From assembly GCA_028095925.1 (NCBI GenBank), contig JAOHCW010000008.1:1-48497 (forward strand): DNA of 48,497 nt, given 5' to 3'. Shown piece by piece: positions 28,357-38,246 of this stretch. The translations under genes and the position numbers were made by a program. This DNA is from Aquiluna sp. (lineage in GTDB: Bacteria > Actinomycetota > Actinomycetes > Actinomycetales > Microbacteriaceae). Below the pieces are notes generated by a model. That model was not told the DNA's origin, did no database searches, and saw only the letters and a list, made by a program, of their open reading frames with translations. The number at the start of each line of letters is the position of its first letter. Position 1 is the stretch's first letter.

Positions 28357-30084
28357 ATGACCGATGCAATCTGGCTTGACCACTACCCACAAGAGGTGGC
28401 AAAGGAACTACCCGAGATTCCTCACCACCACCTGCCCTCACTTATGGGCGAGGCATCGAAAAAGTACTCCGGTCAAAAAGCGTTTACCCAGGTAATGCCC
28501 AACGGTATGAATGGCACTTTGACCTACGAAAAGGTTGATGAGCTCTCCAACCATTTCGCCGCTTACCTACGTGAAGAGCTTGGTCTCGAGCAGGGTGACA
28601 GGGTCGCCGTTCAAATGCCCAACTGTCTGAGTTATCCGGTTGTGGCTTTCGGAATTCTCAAAGCCGGTTGCGTGATTGTAAACACCAACCCCCTCTACAC
28701 GGCACCCGAGATGGTCCACCAGTTCCGTGACTCGGGCGCCAAGGCACTGGTTGTCATAGACATGTTTGCTGACAGGCTTCCAGAGGTAATTGGCAAGACC
28801 AACATCGAGACCGTGGTTACGGTAAAGATCTCAGAATTCTTCCCAGTGGTTGTAGGGAAGGTCATCAGGGGGGTTCAGCGCTATTGGAGTCGGTCGCTGC
28901 CACCAGTAGAGGTCTCTCACACGCTTTTCAAAGACGCACTAGCTAAGGGCAAGGCCCAGGCTTCAGGCAAGGATTATCTAGAAGGGATTGGACGGGACTC
29001 TCTTGCAGCTTTGCAGTACACGGGAGGAACGACAGGAGTCTCAAAGGGTGCGATGTTGACCCACGGCAACCTGGTTTCTAACACGATTCAGATGCTTCAG
29101 ATGAATGGCAAGTACATCCAGGAGGGTAAGGAGATCGTCCTGACCGCCCTGCCGCTGTACCACATCTTCGCCTTCACCGTAAACCTGCTGGGTTTCTACT
29201 ACGTCGGCGCGAGAAACATTCTTGTCCCATCTCCAAGGCCACCATCAAACCTCAAGAGAGCATTCGAGAACTACAAGGTGACATGGCTGAGCGGAGTGAA
29301 CACCTTGTTCAACGCGCTACTAAACGAACGTTGGTTCACAGATCGGCCACCCAAGCATCTTGTGGCCTCGGCCGCAGGCGGCATGGCGCTGCACGAATCG
29401 GTAGCCACGAAGTGGCAAGAGGTAACCGGAACTCCAATTGTTGAGGGTTACGGTCTTACCGAATCTTCGCCAGTTATTTCCTTTAACCCACTAGGTGGAA
29501 AGGTGAAAATTGGCTCTATTGGCATCCCGGTTCCATCGACACTCATGCGCTGTGTTGATGAAAACGGAAAGCCAGTGAAGCAGGGCGAAGCCGGAGAACT
29601 TGTGGCCAAGGGCCCTCAGATCATGAAGGGCTACTGGCAAAGAGAAGACGAGACCAAGTCCACTGTTGTCGACGGTTGGCTCCACACCGGAGACATCGGA
29701 GAGATGGACGAGGACGGATACTTCACCATCGTCGACCGCAAGAAGGACATGATTTTGGTCAGCGGTTTCAACGTTTATCCAAACCAAATCGAAGAGACCA
29801 TTGCGGCCATGGATGGTGTTACCGAAGTGGGTGTCATTGGAATACCTGACGAGAAGAGCGGTGAGAAGGTTGCGGCCTTCGTCGTTTCGTCTCTCCAAGA
29901 GCCTTCGAGGGAAGAGATTATTGCCTACTGCAGGGAGCACATGGCTGCCTACAAGGTGCCATCAATGGTTACTTTTGTTGACGAGCTACCCAAGAGCCCA
30001 ATCGGCAAGATTCTCCGCAGAGAACTAAGGGACGGGGCACTCGCCACCGCATCCTCATCCAGCGACACAAGCAAGGGAGCATAG
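28357..30084 (+). CDS. fadD: Long-chain acyl-CoA synthetase (AMP-forming)
   Basis: This adenylate-forming ligase (575 residues) activates fatty acids to acyl-CoA at the membrane. The P-loop motif is YTGGTTGVSKGAMLTH, followed by EGYGLTESSPVISFNP, the WLHTGDIGEMDEDGYF motif and VDRKKDMILVSGFNVYPNQIE. The catalytic lysine region is PKSPIGKILRREL. The N-terminal part and LYHIFAFTVN segment fit long-chain enzymes. ATG follows AAGGAGAG. The BASS transporter begins two bases after the stop, so the ligase may trap an imported carboxylate, although this is only inferred. A hairpin in its leader suggests regulated translation. Confidence 0.9.
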   Translation: MTDAIWLDHYPQEVAKELPEIPHHHLPSLMGEASKKYSGQKAFTQVMPNGMNGTLTYEKVDELSNHFAAYLREELGLEQGDRVAVQMPNCLSYPVVAFGILKAGCVIVNTNPLYTAPEMVHQFRDSGAKALVVIDMFADRLPEVIGKTNIETVVTVKISEFFPVVVGKVIRGVQRYWSRSLPPVEVSHTLFKDALAKGKAQASGKDYLEGIGRDSLAALQYTGGTTGVSKGAMLTHGNLVSNTIQMLQMNGKYIQEGKEIVLTALPLYHIFAFTVNLLGFYYVGARNILVPSPRPPSNLKRAFENYKVTWLSGVNTLFNALLNERWFTDRPPKHLVASAAGGMALHESVATKWQEVTGTPIVEGYGLTESSPVISFNPLGGKVKIGSIGIPVPSTLMRCVDENGKPVKQGEAGELVAKGPQIMKGYWQREDETKSTVVDGWLHTGDIGEMDEDGYFTIVDRKKDMILVSGFNVYPNQIEETIAAMDGVTEVGVIGIPDEKSGEKVAAFVVSSLQEPSREEIIAYCREHMAAYKVPSMVTFVDELPKSPIGKILRRELRDGALATASSSSDTSKGA

Positions 30085-30086
30085 CC

Positions 30087-31049
30087 ATGAGAGAACTGAT
30101 GATCCTGGCGGCCGAAGAGGCAAATGCGGCAACCGTTGTCAACGAATTTGAGGAGCTGCTACTTCGCATCTTCGTCGTAACAATCATGTTTGGCCTAGGT
30201 GCAGGACTTACTCCGAAGGACTTTGGGTTGGCTCTGAGGCGCCCGTGGGGCTTGATCATTGGCTGGGTAACTCAGTTTGGCATCATGCCGCTGGTGACCT
30301 ACCTACTAATCATCTCGGTGCTGCTGCCGTTCTCTTCTGTCGAGGGCATCATGCTCGTTGCACTCGGGGCTTTGATCATGGGTAGCGTACCGGCGGGTAC
30401 CACCTCAAACCTCTTTACCTACTTCTCGAAGGGTAACCTGGCACTCAGCGTCACCATGACGGTGAATTCGACCCTCTGGGCATTCATCATGACTCCAGCA
30501 GCACTGTTCATCTACTCAAACTTCCTAGGGCTCGACGAGTCACTAAGTATTGAGTTCAGCGAGCTGGCACTGGTTATCTTTGGTCTTATCGTGCCGGTTG
30601 CCCTAGGAATGTTCCTTCGCAGGCTCAGTGCAAACATCGGAGCTGTTCTAGAGCTAATTGGTGGTGCGCTTGGACTGCTGTTCATTCCGTTCCTAATCAT
30701 CGTTTGGGTTCCACGTAACTGGCAGCTGCTCATGACTACCGAGTGGCCAACGTACGCGGTTGCTATCGGCATGGGCCTGGTTGGCATCACTGCCGCTTAC
30801 TACCTAACGAAGCTATTCAAGATGCATCCAATGAATGCTCGAACAGTCGCCCTTGAGACTGGCATTAACAATGGTCCGCTGGCGATTGCCGTAATCATTG
30901 CCGTTTACATCGATAACCCAGGTATTGACCAGATCCTTTTGGTTCCTGCGCTTTACTCGCTGTTCATCGTCTTGATTTCGACGGCTGTGACTCTTGTATT
31001 CCGAAGGGCCAACCTCGCAGCGGAGCAGAAGATACCTAACCTTCTCTAG
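30087..31049 (+). CDS. Sodium-dependent BASS/SBF-family transporter
   Basis: An inner-membrane transporter (320 residues) with about nine or ten hydrophobic spans from the bile acid:sodium symporter family. The core motif reads GSVPAGTTSNLFTYFSKGNL, followed by LSVTMTVNSTLWAFIMTP. The second signature is VALETGINNGPLAIAVI. Members carry organic anions such as pantoate, pyruvate or other carboxylates. The substrate is unknown. The ATG is two bases after fadD. A short hairpin lies just downstream. Confidence 0.85.
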   Translation: MRELMILAAEEANAATVVNEFEELLLRIFVVTIMFGLGAGLTPKDFGLALRRPWGLIIGWVTQFGIMPLVTYLLIISVLLPFSSVEGIMLVALGALIMGSVPAGTTSNLFTYFSKGNLALSVTMTVNSTLWAFIMTPAALFIYSNFLGLDESLSIEFSELALVIFGLIVPVALGMFLRRLSANIGAVLELIGGALGLLFIPFLIIVWVPRNWQLLMTTEWPTYAVAIGMGLVGITAAYYLTKLFKMHPMNARTVALETGINNGPLAIAVIIAVYIDNPGIDQILLVPALYSLFIVLISTAVTLVFRRANLAAEQKIPNLL

Positions 31050-31062
31050 GGGTTCCAAGAAA

Positions 31063-31076
31063 CGCCTCTGGAGGCG
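31063..31076 (+). terminator. Short GC hairpin after the BASS transporter gene
   Basis: CGCCTC and GAGGCG are perfectly complementary around a two-base centre, or five pairs with a CTGG loop. There is no T tract, so any termination would be weak. It lies 22 bases before the following tRNA. Confidence 0.3.
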
Positions 31077-31097
31077 GGTAAACTCGAGTGCAGGCTG

Positions 31098-31171
31098 GGG
31101 GCGTTAGCTCAGCTGGTTAGAGCAGCGGACTCATAATCCGTCGGTCGCGGGTTCAAGTCCCGCACGCCCCA
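31098..31171 (+). tRNA. tRNA with anticodon CAT, probably elongator tRNA-Met
   Basis: The 74-base cloverleaf is complete. It has acceptor GGGGCGT/ACGCCCC, D stem GCTC/GAGC, anticodon stem GCGGA/TCCGT with loop CTCATAA, and T stem GCGGG/CCCGC with loop TTCAAGT. The discriminator is A and CCA is not encoded. The body resembles actinobacterial elongator Met tRNAs. A tRNA-Ile with modified CAT anticodon cannot be fully excluded; an initiator is unlikely because the acceptor begins with a normal G-C pair. Confidence 0.93.
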
Positions 31172-31203
31172 CGTTCACTTGGAGAGTCTCAAAGGGGAGA
31201 GGC

Positions 31204-33804
31204 ATGCTTAGAACACTTAGGTCTATCGGGTTTGTTGGATTAGTTCTGGTCTTATTGACTGCCTGCGCCTCACCGACACCGGTCACCTCTGCAACACCTA
31301 CTCCGACTCAGTCCAGTGACACAACGACCGAGCTCACACAAGACAAGACGCTCGTTGTTCATTATCTCCGCTACGACGGTGAGTATGACCCCTGGAACCT
31401 TTGGCTTTGGCCTGAGGGAGCTGAGGGAGCCGTCTATGAGTTCACCGAGGAAGACGAATTCGGTGTCGTCGCAAGGGCAACAGTTCCAGGAACCGCCGAT
31501 GTCGGCACGGTTGGAATTATTGTCCGCACCAACGATTGGGCAAAGGATGTCCCTGAGGATCGTTTTGTAACTGAGTTTGACGCTGATGGTGTTGCCGAAA
31601 TTTGGCTGATTCAGGGGGAGTCGGAAATTTACTATCAGGAGCCGGAAACCGGCCCTAAGTTCCTGGGTGCAAGCATTGACTCGCTGCGTGAAATAAGCAT
31701 CACGACCAATGAGAAGGTTGACACTGCTTCGGTAGCTGAGGGCTATATCTATGTAGTTTCGCAAGAGGGGGCTGTCCTACCGGGAACCCTGAGCTCCAAG
31801 TTTGTGAACCCTGTTTCCTCCGAACTGGTGATTACCCTCGAGGAGGACCTTGATCTGGGGCAAAGCTACCAACTTGCGAGCGAGTACTTTGGCTTAAGGG
31901 CGCTGGTTCCGGGAAGAGTTTTTGGTTCAGAGGCATTTGCTGAGCTCTATCACTTCGACGGCGAGCTAGGCCCCATCTACTCCCGGACGGAAACGACCCT
32001 TAGGGTTTGGGCTCCCACGGCATCTGATGTCAACCTGCTTATCTACAAGTCCACTGAGGGTGGCCTTGACATGCGAATCCCTATGACTCGTGGTCGCAAT
32101 GGCACCTGGGAGCACAGACTATCGGGGGATCAGCATCTAACTGTTTACAACTACGAGGTCTTCTTTGGAACCAAAAAGACGGAGGCAGTCGACCCTTATG
32201 TTTATGCGGCTGCAATAAATGGCCAGCGCGGTGTGATTGTTGACCTTGCCCGCACTAACCCAGTTGGTTGGAGGGCCCAACGGGCTCCGTTTAGTGGCAA
32301 TCCCACCGACGCCGTGATTTATGAGCTTCATGTCCGTGACCTCGGCATGAATGAGGCCAGCGGCATTAGTAACCCTGGAAAGTTTGTGTCCCTGACCGAG
32401 GAGGGCACGGGCACAGCCCAAAACCCGACCGGAATCGATGCCATTGCGGAGATGGGGATCACCCACCTACAGCTAATTCCGATTTATGACTATGCCTCTA
32501 TTGACGAGACCAGAAATGATCAGTTCAACTGGGGCTACGATCCGCTCAATTACAACGTTCCAGAAGGAAGCTACTCAACTGACCCCTACGATCCGGTGAA
32601 CAGGATTCTGGAGCTGAAGACGGCCATCAAATACCTCAACGAGCGGGGCATAAGAGTAATCATGGACGTCGTCTATAACCACGTCTATGACGTCACCACG
32701 CACAGCTTCCAGAAGATTGTTCCCGGCTACTACTTCCGCACCAACCCAGACGGCAGCTGGGCCAATGGCACCGGAGTTGGCAGTGAAGTCGCCTCTGAGC
32801 GGTCAATGGTTCAAAAGTTCATTGTTGAAAGTGCAACCTATTGGGCAAAGGAGTATGGACTGGGCGGGTTCCGCTTTGACCTCATGGGTATTCATGATGT
32901 TGAGACCATGAATCAAATACGCGCAGAAATGACCAAGATTGATCCCACCTTCATCATCATTGGTGAGGGCTGGAACATGGGTAACATTCTTGACTCTGAG
33001 CTAAAGGCCAACCAGCTCAACGCCTACCAGATGCCTGGAATCTCTCACTTCAACGACGGAATCAGAGATGGCATCAAGGGCTCCGTCTTCAACTCGAGCG
33101 ATAACGGCTGGGCGACCGGCAAAACTTCGGCTCGGACCCAAGTTATGGAAGGCATCGTCGGGCAGATCAACTACGGGGGAGGCATCGGTGGTCAATGGGG
33201 TGAGACAGCACCCTCTCAGTCCGTTAGTTACGTTGAGGCCCATGACAATCTGACTCTGCACGACAAGCTCACGGCGAGCGTTCCAGGGGCTTCCGAGGAA
33301 GATCTGAGCCGGATTCACCGATTCGCAAGTTCCATTGCGCTATTGGCTCAGGGGGTTGCCTTCATTCACGCCGGACAGGAGTTTGAGCGGAGTAAGGATG
33401 GCGATGAGAATAGCTACAAGTCTCCAGACTCCACTAATGCCTTGCGGTGGGCAGAGCGGGCAAAGCACCAGGTCTCGGTTGACTACTTCAAGGGATTGAT
33501 TGAGCTGCGGAAGGAGCATCCTGCCTTCCGCATGCGCACATCCAGTGCGGTCAAACGCAATCTTGAATTCTTTGGCCCTACCAGCGTCATCGCATATGAA
33601 CTAGATGGCAAGGCCGCGGGAGACTCTTGGTCCAAGATAGTAGTCATTCACAATCCAGGCGAGGCCGCAGTCTCGGTGAACCTACCTACAGGTGAATGGA
33701 ACGTAGCTGTCCAGGTCGACAAGGCTGGGACTAAGACTCTTGGCAAGGCAACAGGCACTGCAAGTGTTGGAAATCAGTCAACAATGGTGCTATTCCAGGA
33801 CTAG
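31204..33804 (+). CDS. pulA: Lipoprotein type I pullulanase (GH13)
   Basis: A cell-surface lipoprotein (866 residues) that cleaves alpha-1,6 branches of pullulan, starch or glycogen. The signal peptide ends LVLLTAC with lipidated C21. A CBM41-like starch-binding domain starts at [24 protein letters not shown]48-type domain and the GH13 barrel follow. [18 protein letters not shown] is the type I pullulanase signature. The catalytic residues are D559 (GFRFDLMG), E588 (IIGEGWNMG) and D681 (YVEAHDN). ATG follows AAAGGGGAG. It stands alone without other polysaccharide genes, and its stop shares CTAG with the convergent ABC ATPase stop. Confidence 0.92.
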   Translation: MLRTLRSIGFVGLVLVLLTACASPTPVTSATPTPTQSSDTTTELTQDKTLVVHYLRYDGEYDPWNLWLWPEGAEGAVYEFTEEDEFGVVARATVPGTADVGTVGIIVRTNDWAKDVPEDRFVTEFDADGVAEIWLIQGESEIYYQEPETGPKFLGASIDSLREISITTNEKVDTASVAEGYIYVVSQEGAVLPGTLSSKFVNPVSSELVITLEEDLDLGQSYQLASEYFGLRALVPGRVFGSEAFAELYHFDGELGPIYSRTETTLRVWAPTASDVNLLIYKSTEGGLDMRIPMTRGRNGTWEHRLSGDQHLTVYNYEVFFGTKKTEAVDPYVYAAAINGQRGVIVDLARTNPVGWRAQRAPFSGNPTDAVIYELHVRDLGMNEASGISNPGKFVSLTEEGTGTAQNPTGIDAIAEMGITHLQLIPIYDYASIDETRNDQFNWGYDPLNYNVPEGSYSTDPYDPVNRILELKTAIKYLNERGIRVIMDVVYNHVYDVTTHSFQKIVPGYYFRTNPDGSWANGTGVGSEVASERSMVQKFIVESATYWAKEYGLGGFRFDLMGIHDVETMNQIRAEMTKIDPTFIIIGEGWNMGNILDSELKANQLNAYQMPGISHFNDGIRDGIKGSVFNSSDNGWATGKTSARTQVMEGIVGQINYGGGIGGQWGETAPSQSVSYVEAHDNLTLHDKLTASVPGASEEDLSRIHRFASSIALLAQGVAFIHAGQEFERSKDGDENSYKSPDSTNALRWAERAKHQVSVDYFKGLIELRKEHPAFRMRTSSAVKRNLEFFGPTSVIAYELDGKAAGDSWSKIVVIHNPGEAAVSVNLPTGEWNVAVQVDKAGTKTLGKATGTASVGNQSTMVLFQD

Positions 33805-34586
33805 AGAATCTGGGCTAGGAACTTTTGGGTTCTTTCCTCTTTTGGATTGTCGAATATCTCTGATGGTGTGCCAACCTCGACTATTTCGCCATCTGCCATA
33901 AACACAACGCGGTCGGCAACCTCTTTGGCAAAGCCCATCTCGTGGGTTACGACAACCATTGTCATGCCCTCTTGAGCAAGTTGCTTTATGGCGTCTAAAA
34001 CCTCGTTGATCATCTCTGGATCAAGAGCGGAAGTTGGCTCATCGAACAGCATTACCTTGGGCTTCATGGCAAGTGAACGGGCGATAGCAACACGCTGTTG
34101 CTGGCCTCCCGAGAGTTGCGCGGGGAACTTGTCAGCCTGCTCTGGAATCTTCACTCTCTCTAGGAGCTCTCTTGCAAGAGCCTCGGCTTCAGATTTGGGC
34201 ATGCCCCTGACCTGCCTTGGCGCAAGTGCGATGTTGGCAAGGACGGTGAGGTGGGGGAAGAGATTGAAGCTCTGGAAAACCATGCCGGTCTCTTTTCGAA
34301 TCTCCTGAATGTTGCGGACATCTGTGGTGAGCTCTGTCCCGTCAACAATGATCCGACCATCGTCATGCTCCTCGAGGCGATTAATGCAGCGGATCAGAGT
34401 CGACTTACCGGAACCTGAGGGCCCGATGACAACCACAACCTCCTGCTTACCGACCTGGAAGTTGATGTTCTTTAGCGCCTCAAATTCCTTGAAGCGCTTG
34501 TAGACGCCTTCCATAGCGACAATGGCCTCATCGCTAGCTCGACCACCCGACATCCTGGTTGCGTCCTTGAATACCTCGCTGCTCAT
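33801..34586 (-). CDS. aapP: Amino-acid ABC transporter ATP-binding protein
   Basis: The cytoplasmic ATPase (261 residues) energises the polar amino-acid importer. Walker A is GPSGSGKST at 55-63, the signature is [15 protein letters not shown] and Walker B is [12 protein letters not shown]. The Q-loop [16 protein letters not shown] is typical of the GlnQ/HisP group. About 20 extra N-terminal residues precede the first strand, and an internal Met at residue 12 or 25 could be the true start. The chosen ATG overlaps the permease stop (ATGA). It is the last gene of the aapJQMP-like operon. Confidence 0.92.
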   Translation of the reverse strand: MSSEVFKDATRMSGGRASDEAIVAMEGVYKRFKEFEALKNINFQVGKQEVVVVIGPSGSGKSTLIRCINRLEEHDDGRIIVDGTELTTDVRNIQEIRKETGMVFQSFNLFPHLTVLANIALAPRQVRGMPKSEAEALARELLERVKIPEQADKFPAQLSGGQQQRVAIARSLAMKPKVMLFDEPTSALDPEMINEVLDAIKQLAQEGMTMVVVTHEMGFAKEVADRVVFMADGEIVEVGTPSEIFDNPKEERTQKFLAQIL

Positions 34587-35770
34587 CGCACACCTACTCC
34601 CAGTCTTTTTTCTAGTCTTTGACTCTCTCGGCTCATGACGTAGGAGCCAACCCAGAACAACAGGGCCACGAAAGCCAGCGCCTCATAGATGAGGCCCTGT
34701 CCCAAAAAGTCCTGTTGTTTGGTGATTGCTGTTCCAACATTTAGAACATCAAGAATGTTTAGTGCCGCACCAGCCAATGTGGTGTCTTTGAATAGCGAAA
34801 TGAACTGTCCAATCTGGGCAGGAATCACGTTCCTTAGAGCCTGCGGCATGGTGATCAGATAGGTGATCTTTGTGGTGCTGAGACCAAGCGCCTTACCGGC
34901 CTCAGTCTGCCCCTTAGGAATTGACTGGAGGCCACCACGCACAATCTCTGCCAGGTAAGCGGCAGTGAAGAGGGTGAACACCGTTACGCCTCTGAAAATG
35001 GCGTCAGGAGCAATGGAAGGCGGGATGAAGAATTCCAGGGCAACACCTGCCAGCAAGAGAAGCACGAATAGCGGAGCTCCTCGAATTAGTTCTATGTAGG
35101 TAGTTGTTACAAGTCGAATAATGGGGAACGAGGACCGGCGACCCAGTGCCAAGAGGACTCCGAGCGGGAAGCACAGAACAATGCTGATGATTGCCATGTA
35201 GAAATTGATTAGGAAACCGCCCCACTCTTCGAGGGTGGACTCCATCAGGGTCACAAGCACTAGAGCAATAGCGGGAGAGCCCAACATGGGGTGCCAGATA
35301 ATGCTTGGGATTGCCCCGAGCACACTCACCTTGCGACGAGCTAGGCCAACTAGTCTTCCAACGACTACTGCGCCAAGTACCTGGAATGCCAGTAGAAGAG
35401 CAGCGATGTCAGCAGCCAGAAAAATTAGCAGTGCGGCAAGTGCCACAATCAGGCCAAACCGCCTGGTGTAGTCAAAGAGCCGCTGCGGGATGGTCTGCAC
35501 ATTGTTTAGGTCAATCTTCGAGCCACCGGCGACAGCGGCAACCCAGAAAGCGAGGGCTGTAAGTGAGGCCCCAACTAGCCACATCAATTCATCCGGGAAC
35601 CTTCCCACCAAAAGTAGCTTTAGGTTCACCTGGATGATTTCCCAGCGGCCAGTTACAAAAACAAACTCGATAACCGTCCAGATCACCCAGAGCCCGACAT
35701 AGCCGAAGACTACTGTCATGATGGAGTCCCACCAGGTCCTAAATAGGTTTCGCCTTAGCCAGGTAATCAT
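34583..35770 (-). CDS. aapM: Polar amino-acid ABC transporter permease (AapM type)
   Basis: A membrane permease (395 residues), clearly longer than the 220-residue GlnP group and like AapM of the general L-amino-acid system. The N-terminal half carries several extra spans. The conserved BPD transport domain occupies the second half. Its EAA loop is [25 protein letters not shown], beginning after [14 protein letters not shown]-type residues. [14 protein letters not shown] is the other landmark. It overlaps aapQ and aapP by four bases at each end. Confidence 0.88.
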   Translation of the reverse strand: MITWLRRNLFRTWWDSIMTVVFGYVGLWVIWTVIEFVFVTGRWEIIQVNLKLLLVGRFPDELMWLVGASLTALAFWVAAVAGGSKIDLNNVQTIPQRLFDYTRRFGLIVALAALLIFLAADIAALLLAFQVLGAVVVGRLVGLARRKVSVLGAIPSIIWHPMLGSPAIALVLVTLMESTLEEWGGFLINFYMAIISIVLCFPLGVLLALGRRSSFPIIRLVTTTYIELIRGAPLFVLLLLAGVALEFFIPPSIAPDAIFRGVTVFTLFTAAYLAEIVRGGLQSIPKGQTEAGKALGLSTTKITYLITMPQALRNVIPAQIGQFISLFKDTTLAGAALNILDVLNVGTAITKQQDFLGQGLIYEALAFVALLFWVGSYVMSRESQRLEKRLGVGVR

Positions 35771-36930
35771 CGCTCCACCAAAGCCAATCTGCGGTTGAAG
35801 TAGTTCACAAACAGCGATGTGAAGAGCGAAATTGCGAGGTAAACGAGCAAAGTTAGAGTGAATGCGGGCACAGCGGGAGAGCCATTACCTACCGTGATTT
35901 GGGCGATCTGCGTCAGCTCAAAGTAGCTGATGGTTGCGCCCAGCGATGAGTTTTTGATCAGGTTGAGGTATTGGTTTCCCAGAGCTGGCATGGCGACCCT
36001 GAAAGCCTGAGGCAAGATGATGATGCGCATCTTTTGGGAGTTGCTTAGTGCCAAGGCATCTGCGGCCTCGCCCTGACCCCGGGGGACAGCAAGGATAGAG
36101 CCTCTGACTATCTCGGCAATGTGGCTACTGGTGTAAACAACCAAGGCAACGATTAGCGCGAAGAATGACGGGTCAAGCCTGAGACCCCCTGAGGTTCCTC
36201 TTCCATCAACAAAAGGAAGAGTCCAGGTATAGCCGAGAGTTATCCATCCGACTACGGGCACGATCGCCAGCGCCAGGGTGCCAAGCAATAGAGCGCGAGA
36301 AGGTCTACCAACCTTGTCTGCTCTTGCTCTTTCGAGCCGGACGACAATAACCGCGAGGACGATGCCGGCCAATACCAGAAGTGAAAGCTGGCCCGCACTT
36401 CCTTCAAACCAAGGAATTGCGAGGCCTCTATTAGAGATGACGAAAAGATCTAGTGGTTTCCACGCATCTTCGATCCGAGGAAACGTCTGCAGGACAACCG
36501 CGAGGTTCATGAAGGTTAGAAGCAGAAGCAGCGGCAAGTTTCTGATGACCTCGACGTATGCGGCTGCGATGGTCTTTACAACAAGATTTTTGGAGAGTCT
36601 CGCGATGCCGACAATGGTTCCCAGAATTGTGGCAAAGAAGATGCCAACCAGGGCAACCTGGATGGTGTTTAGAAACCCCTGAACGAATGCGGCTCTGACG
36701 GGAGAGCTCTGGTCAAAGTCATTGCCGGGAATGGTGAAGCTTGCGGGGTTATCTAAAAAGCGCAGGTCCGTCTGGACGCTGCTTCTTTCGATGTTGGTCT
36801 GGTAGTTGCCCCAAATCCAATAAATGATGAGGCCTACTACTGCTAGGACTGCGATCTGGAAGAGCCATCTAAGGACTCTCACGTCCCTCCAGATTGGGAC
36901 TTTAGCGGGTGCACTTGGGAGAGAGCTCAA
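35767..36930 (-). CDS. aapQ: Polar amino-acid ABC transporter permease (AapQ type)
   Basis: The second membrane permease (387 residues). The domain is split. VQGFLNTIQVALVGIFFATI and the EVIRNLPLLLLL segment lie in the first half. A large insertion with extra membrane spans follows, then SSHIAEIVRGSILAVPRGQG with the EAA loop EAADALALSNSQKMRIIILP. This layout matches AapQ/BztB. The TTG start is preceded by GGGAGGGAGA, a strong site. A 53-base gap with a small hairpin separates it from aapJ. Confidence 0.88.
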   Translation of the reverse strand: MSSLPSAPAKVPIWRDVRVLRWLFQIAVLAVVGLIIYWIWGNYQTNIERSSVQTDLRFLDNPASFTIPGNDFDQSSPVRAAFVQGFLNTIQVALVGIFFATILGTIVGIARLSKNLVVKTIAAAYVEVIRNLPLLLLLTFMNLAVVLQTFPRIEDAWKPLDLFVISNRGLAIPWFEGSAGQLSLLVLAGIVLAVIVVRLERARADKVGRPSRALLLGTLALAIVPVVGWITLGYTWTLPFVDGRGTSGGLRLDPSFFALIVALVVYTSSHIAEIVRGSILAVPRGQGEAADALALSNSQKMRIIILPQAFRVAMPALGNQYLNLIKNSSLGATISYFELTQIAQITVGNGSPAVPAFTLTLLVYLAISLFTSLFVNYFNRRLALVER

Positions 36931-36964
36931 TTAAGTCTCCCTCCCAAGTGAACCGCTATGTTCT

Positions 36965-36980
36965 GCTAATTGACCTTAGC
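36965..36980 (-). other. Small hairpin between aapJ and aapQ
   Basis: GCTAA and TTAGC pair around a six-base loop directly after the aapJ stop on the minus strand. Such intergenic hairpins often stabilise the binding-protein message relative to the permeases, but this one is short. Confidence 0.25.
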
Positions 36981-36983
36981 GAA

Positions 36984-38099
36984 TTAACGGTAAGGAGGTG
37001 CGTACATCAGACCGCCATCGGTCCAAAGTGAGTTCACACCGCGCTCGAGACCAAGCGGCGACAAGTGACGCGCGAAGATCTCACCGTAGTTTCCAACCTG
37101 CTTGACTACCTGGTAGGCGAAGTCGGTTGGCAGGCCTAGGCCTGGGTCAAGAACGGCAGAGCCGTCACTGGTTGGCACATCTGCACCAAGGAACCTAAGG
37201 ATTCCAACATCGGTTGTGCTGCTGCGGATGCTGTCCACGTTTGCACTTGTGATGCCAAACTCCTCGGCCTGGATGGTTGCAAGGATTGCCCAGTTGACAA
37301 CCTGTGCCCAGTGGGTGTCGCCATCTAGAACGGCAGGTCCTAGAGGCTCCTTGGAGAAGACCTCAGGAAGGATTGTCAGCGCTGCTGCACCATCTGGGTA
37401 TGCACTGCGCAGACCGGTGAGCTGGCTTACGTCCGAGGACCAACCATCACACTGTCCGGCGAGGAAGGCCTCAAGAATCAGGTCAACCTCATCGAATGCA
37501 CGTACTTCCCAACCGAGGCCCAGTCTGGAGGACTCGAGGGCTGCGTTGCCCTCTGTGGTGGTTCCCTTAGCTACACAGACAACCGCACCATTCATCTGGT
37601 TGATTGAGCTGTAACCGCTGTCGGATGCCACCATCATGCCCTGGCCGTCGTAGAACGTTGGCTGCAGGAAGGTAGCTGCTTCGCTACCATCACGAGTTGC
37701 TGTCCAGGTGGTGTTTCGAACTAGGACATCGATGGAACCGTTCTGCAGCGCTGTGAAGCGGTCTGCTGTCTCGAGGTCAACCATGTCTACTGCCGAAGCG
37801 TCACCCAGGACTGCTGCTGCAATTACGCGGCAGAAATCAGAGTCGAAACCTACGTGCTCTCCGCTCTCATCGAGTACGGCGAATCCAGGCAGTGCGTCGC
37901 GAGTACCACAACGAACTGTGCCAGCGGCCTGAACAGCCTCCAGCATTGAGACGGTCTCAACGGCGGTTTCGGTTGTGCTGCTTGAGTTGTTGTTTGTGGT
38001 CGTAGTAGCAGTTGACTCGCTTGAGTCATCCGCCGCACAACCACTAAGTACCAATGCTCCAACAGCTAGAGCAGATACAAATAGTGTTGCTTTCTTCAT
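36984..38099 (-). CDS. aapJ: Amino-acid ABC transporter substrate-binding lipoprotein
   Basis: The solute-binding lipoprotein (371 residues from this start) captures amino acids outside the membrane. The signal peptide ends LVLSGC with lipidated C21, followed by a Ser/Thr/Asn-rich linker of about 30 residues. The binding domain starts VQAAGTVRCGTRDALPGFAV and contains GFDSDFCRVIAAAV, typical of AapJ/BztA. ATG at 38099 is preceded by AAAGGGG. The frame extends five codons further to a TTG, but the signal peptide begins at the ATG. It is the first gene of the operon and probably the most expressed. Confidence 0.92.
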   Translation of the reverse strand: MKKATLFVSALAVGALVLSGCAADDSSESTATTTTNNNSSSTTETAVETVSMLEAVQAAGTVRCGTRDALPGFAVLDESGEHVGFDSDFCRVIAAAVLGDASAVDMVDLETADRFTALQNGSIDVLVRNTTWTATRDGSEAATFLQPTFYDGQGMMVASDSGYSSINQMNGAVVCVAKGTTTEGNAALESSRLGLGWEVRAFDEVDLILEAFLAGQCDGWSSDVSQLTGLRSAYPDGAAALTILPEVFSKEPLGPAVLDGDTHWAQVVNWAILATIQAEEFGITSANVDSIRSSTTDVGILRFLGADVPTSDGSAVLDPGLGLPTDFAYQVVKQVGNYGEIFARHLSPLGLERGVNSLWTDGGLMYAPPYR

Positions 38100-38198
38100 C
38101 AATTCCCCTTTCAAGAAACTGAGCGCTCTTTCCCTTCGGTCTGAAGTGATTAGACGCTTTAGTCAAAGTTAGACCTCTCGCAGTTGGCTGGGTGGGAG

Positions 38199-38214
38199 GT
38201 AACGGTATCGTTAC
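38199..38214. promoter_or_regulatory. Palindromic operator candidate upstream of aapJ
   Basis: GTAACG-GTAT-CGTTAC has perfectly complementary six-base arms. It lies 100 bases before aapJ in the gap after tdk. It may bind a dimeric regulator. Read as GTAAC-N6-GTTAC, the spacing recalls GlnR-type nitrogen sites, although the second half does not match the usual GAAAC. Confidence 0.4.
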
Positions 38215-38246
38215 TTTAACTTCACATAGCGGTAAACAGCGAAGAT

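Noticed and set aside
31098-31171. tRNA-Ile with CAT anticodon or initiator tRNA
   Set aside because: The acceptor starts with a paired G-C, which argues against an initiator, and the body looks like elongator Met. The Ile alternative is kept only as a caveat.
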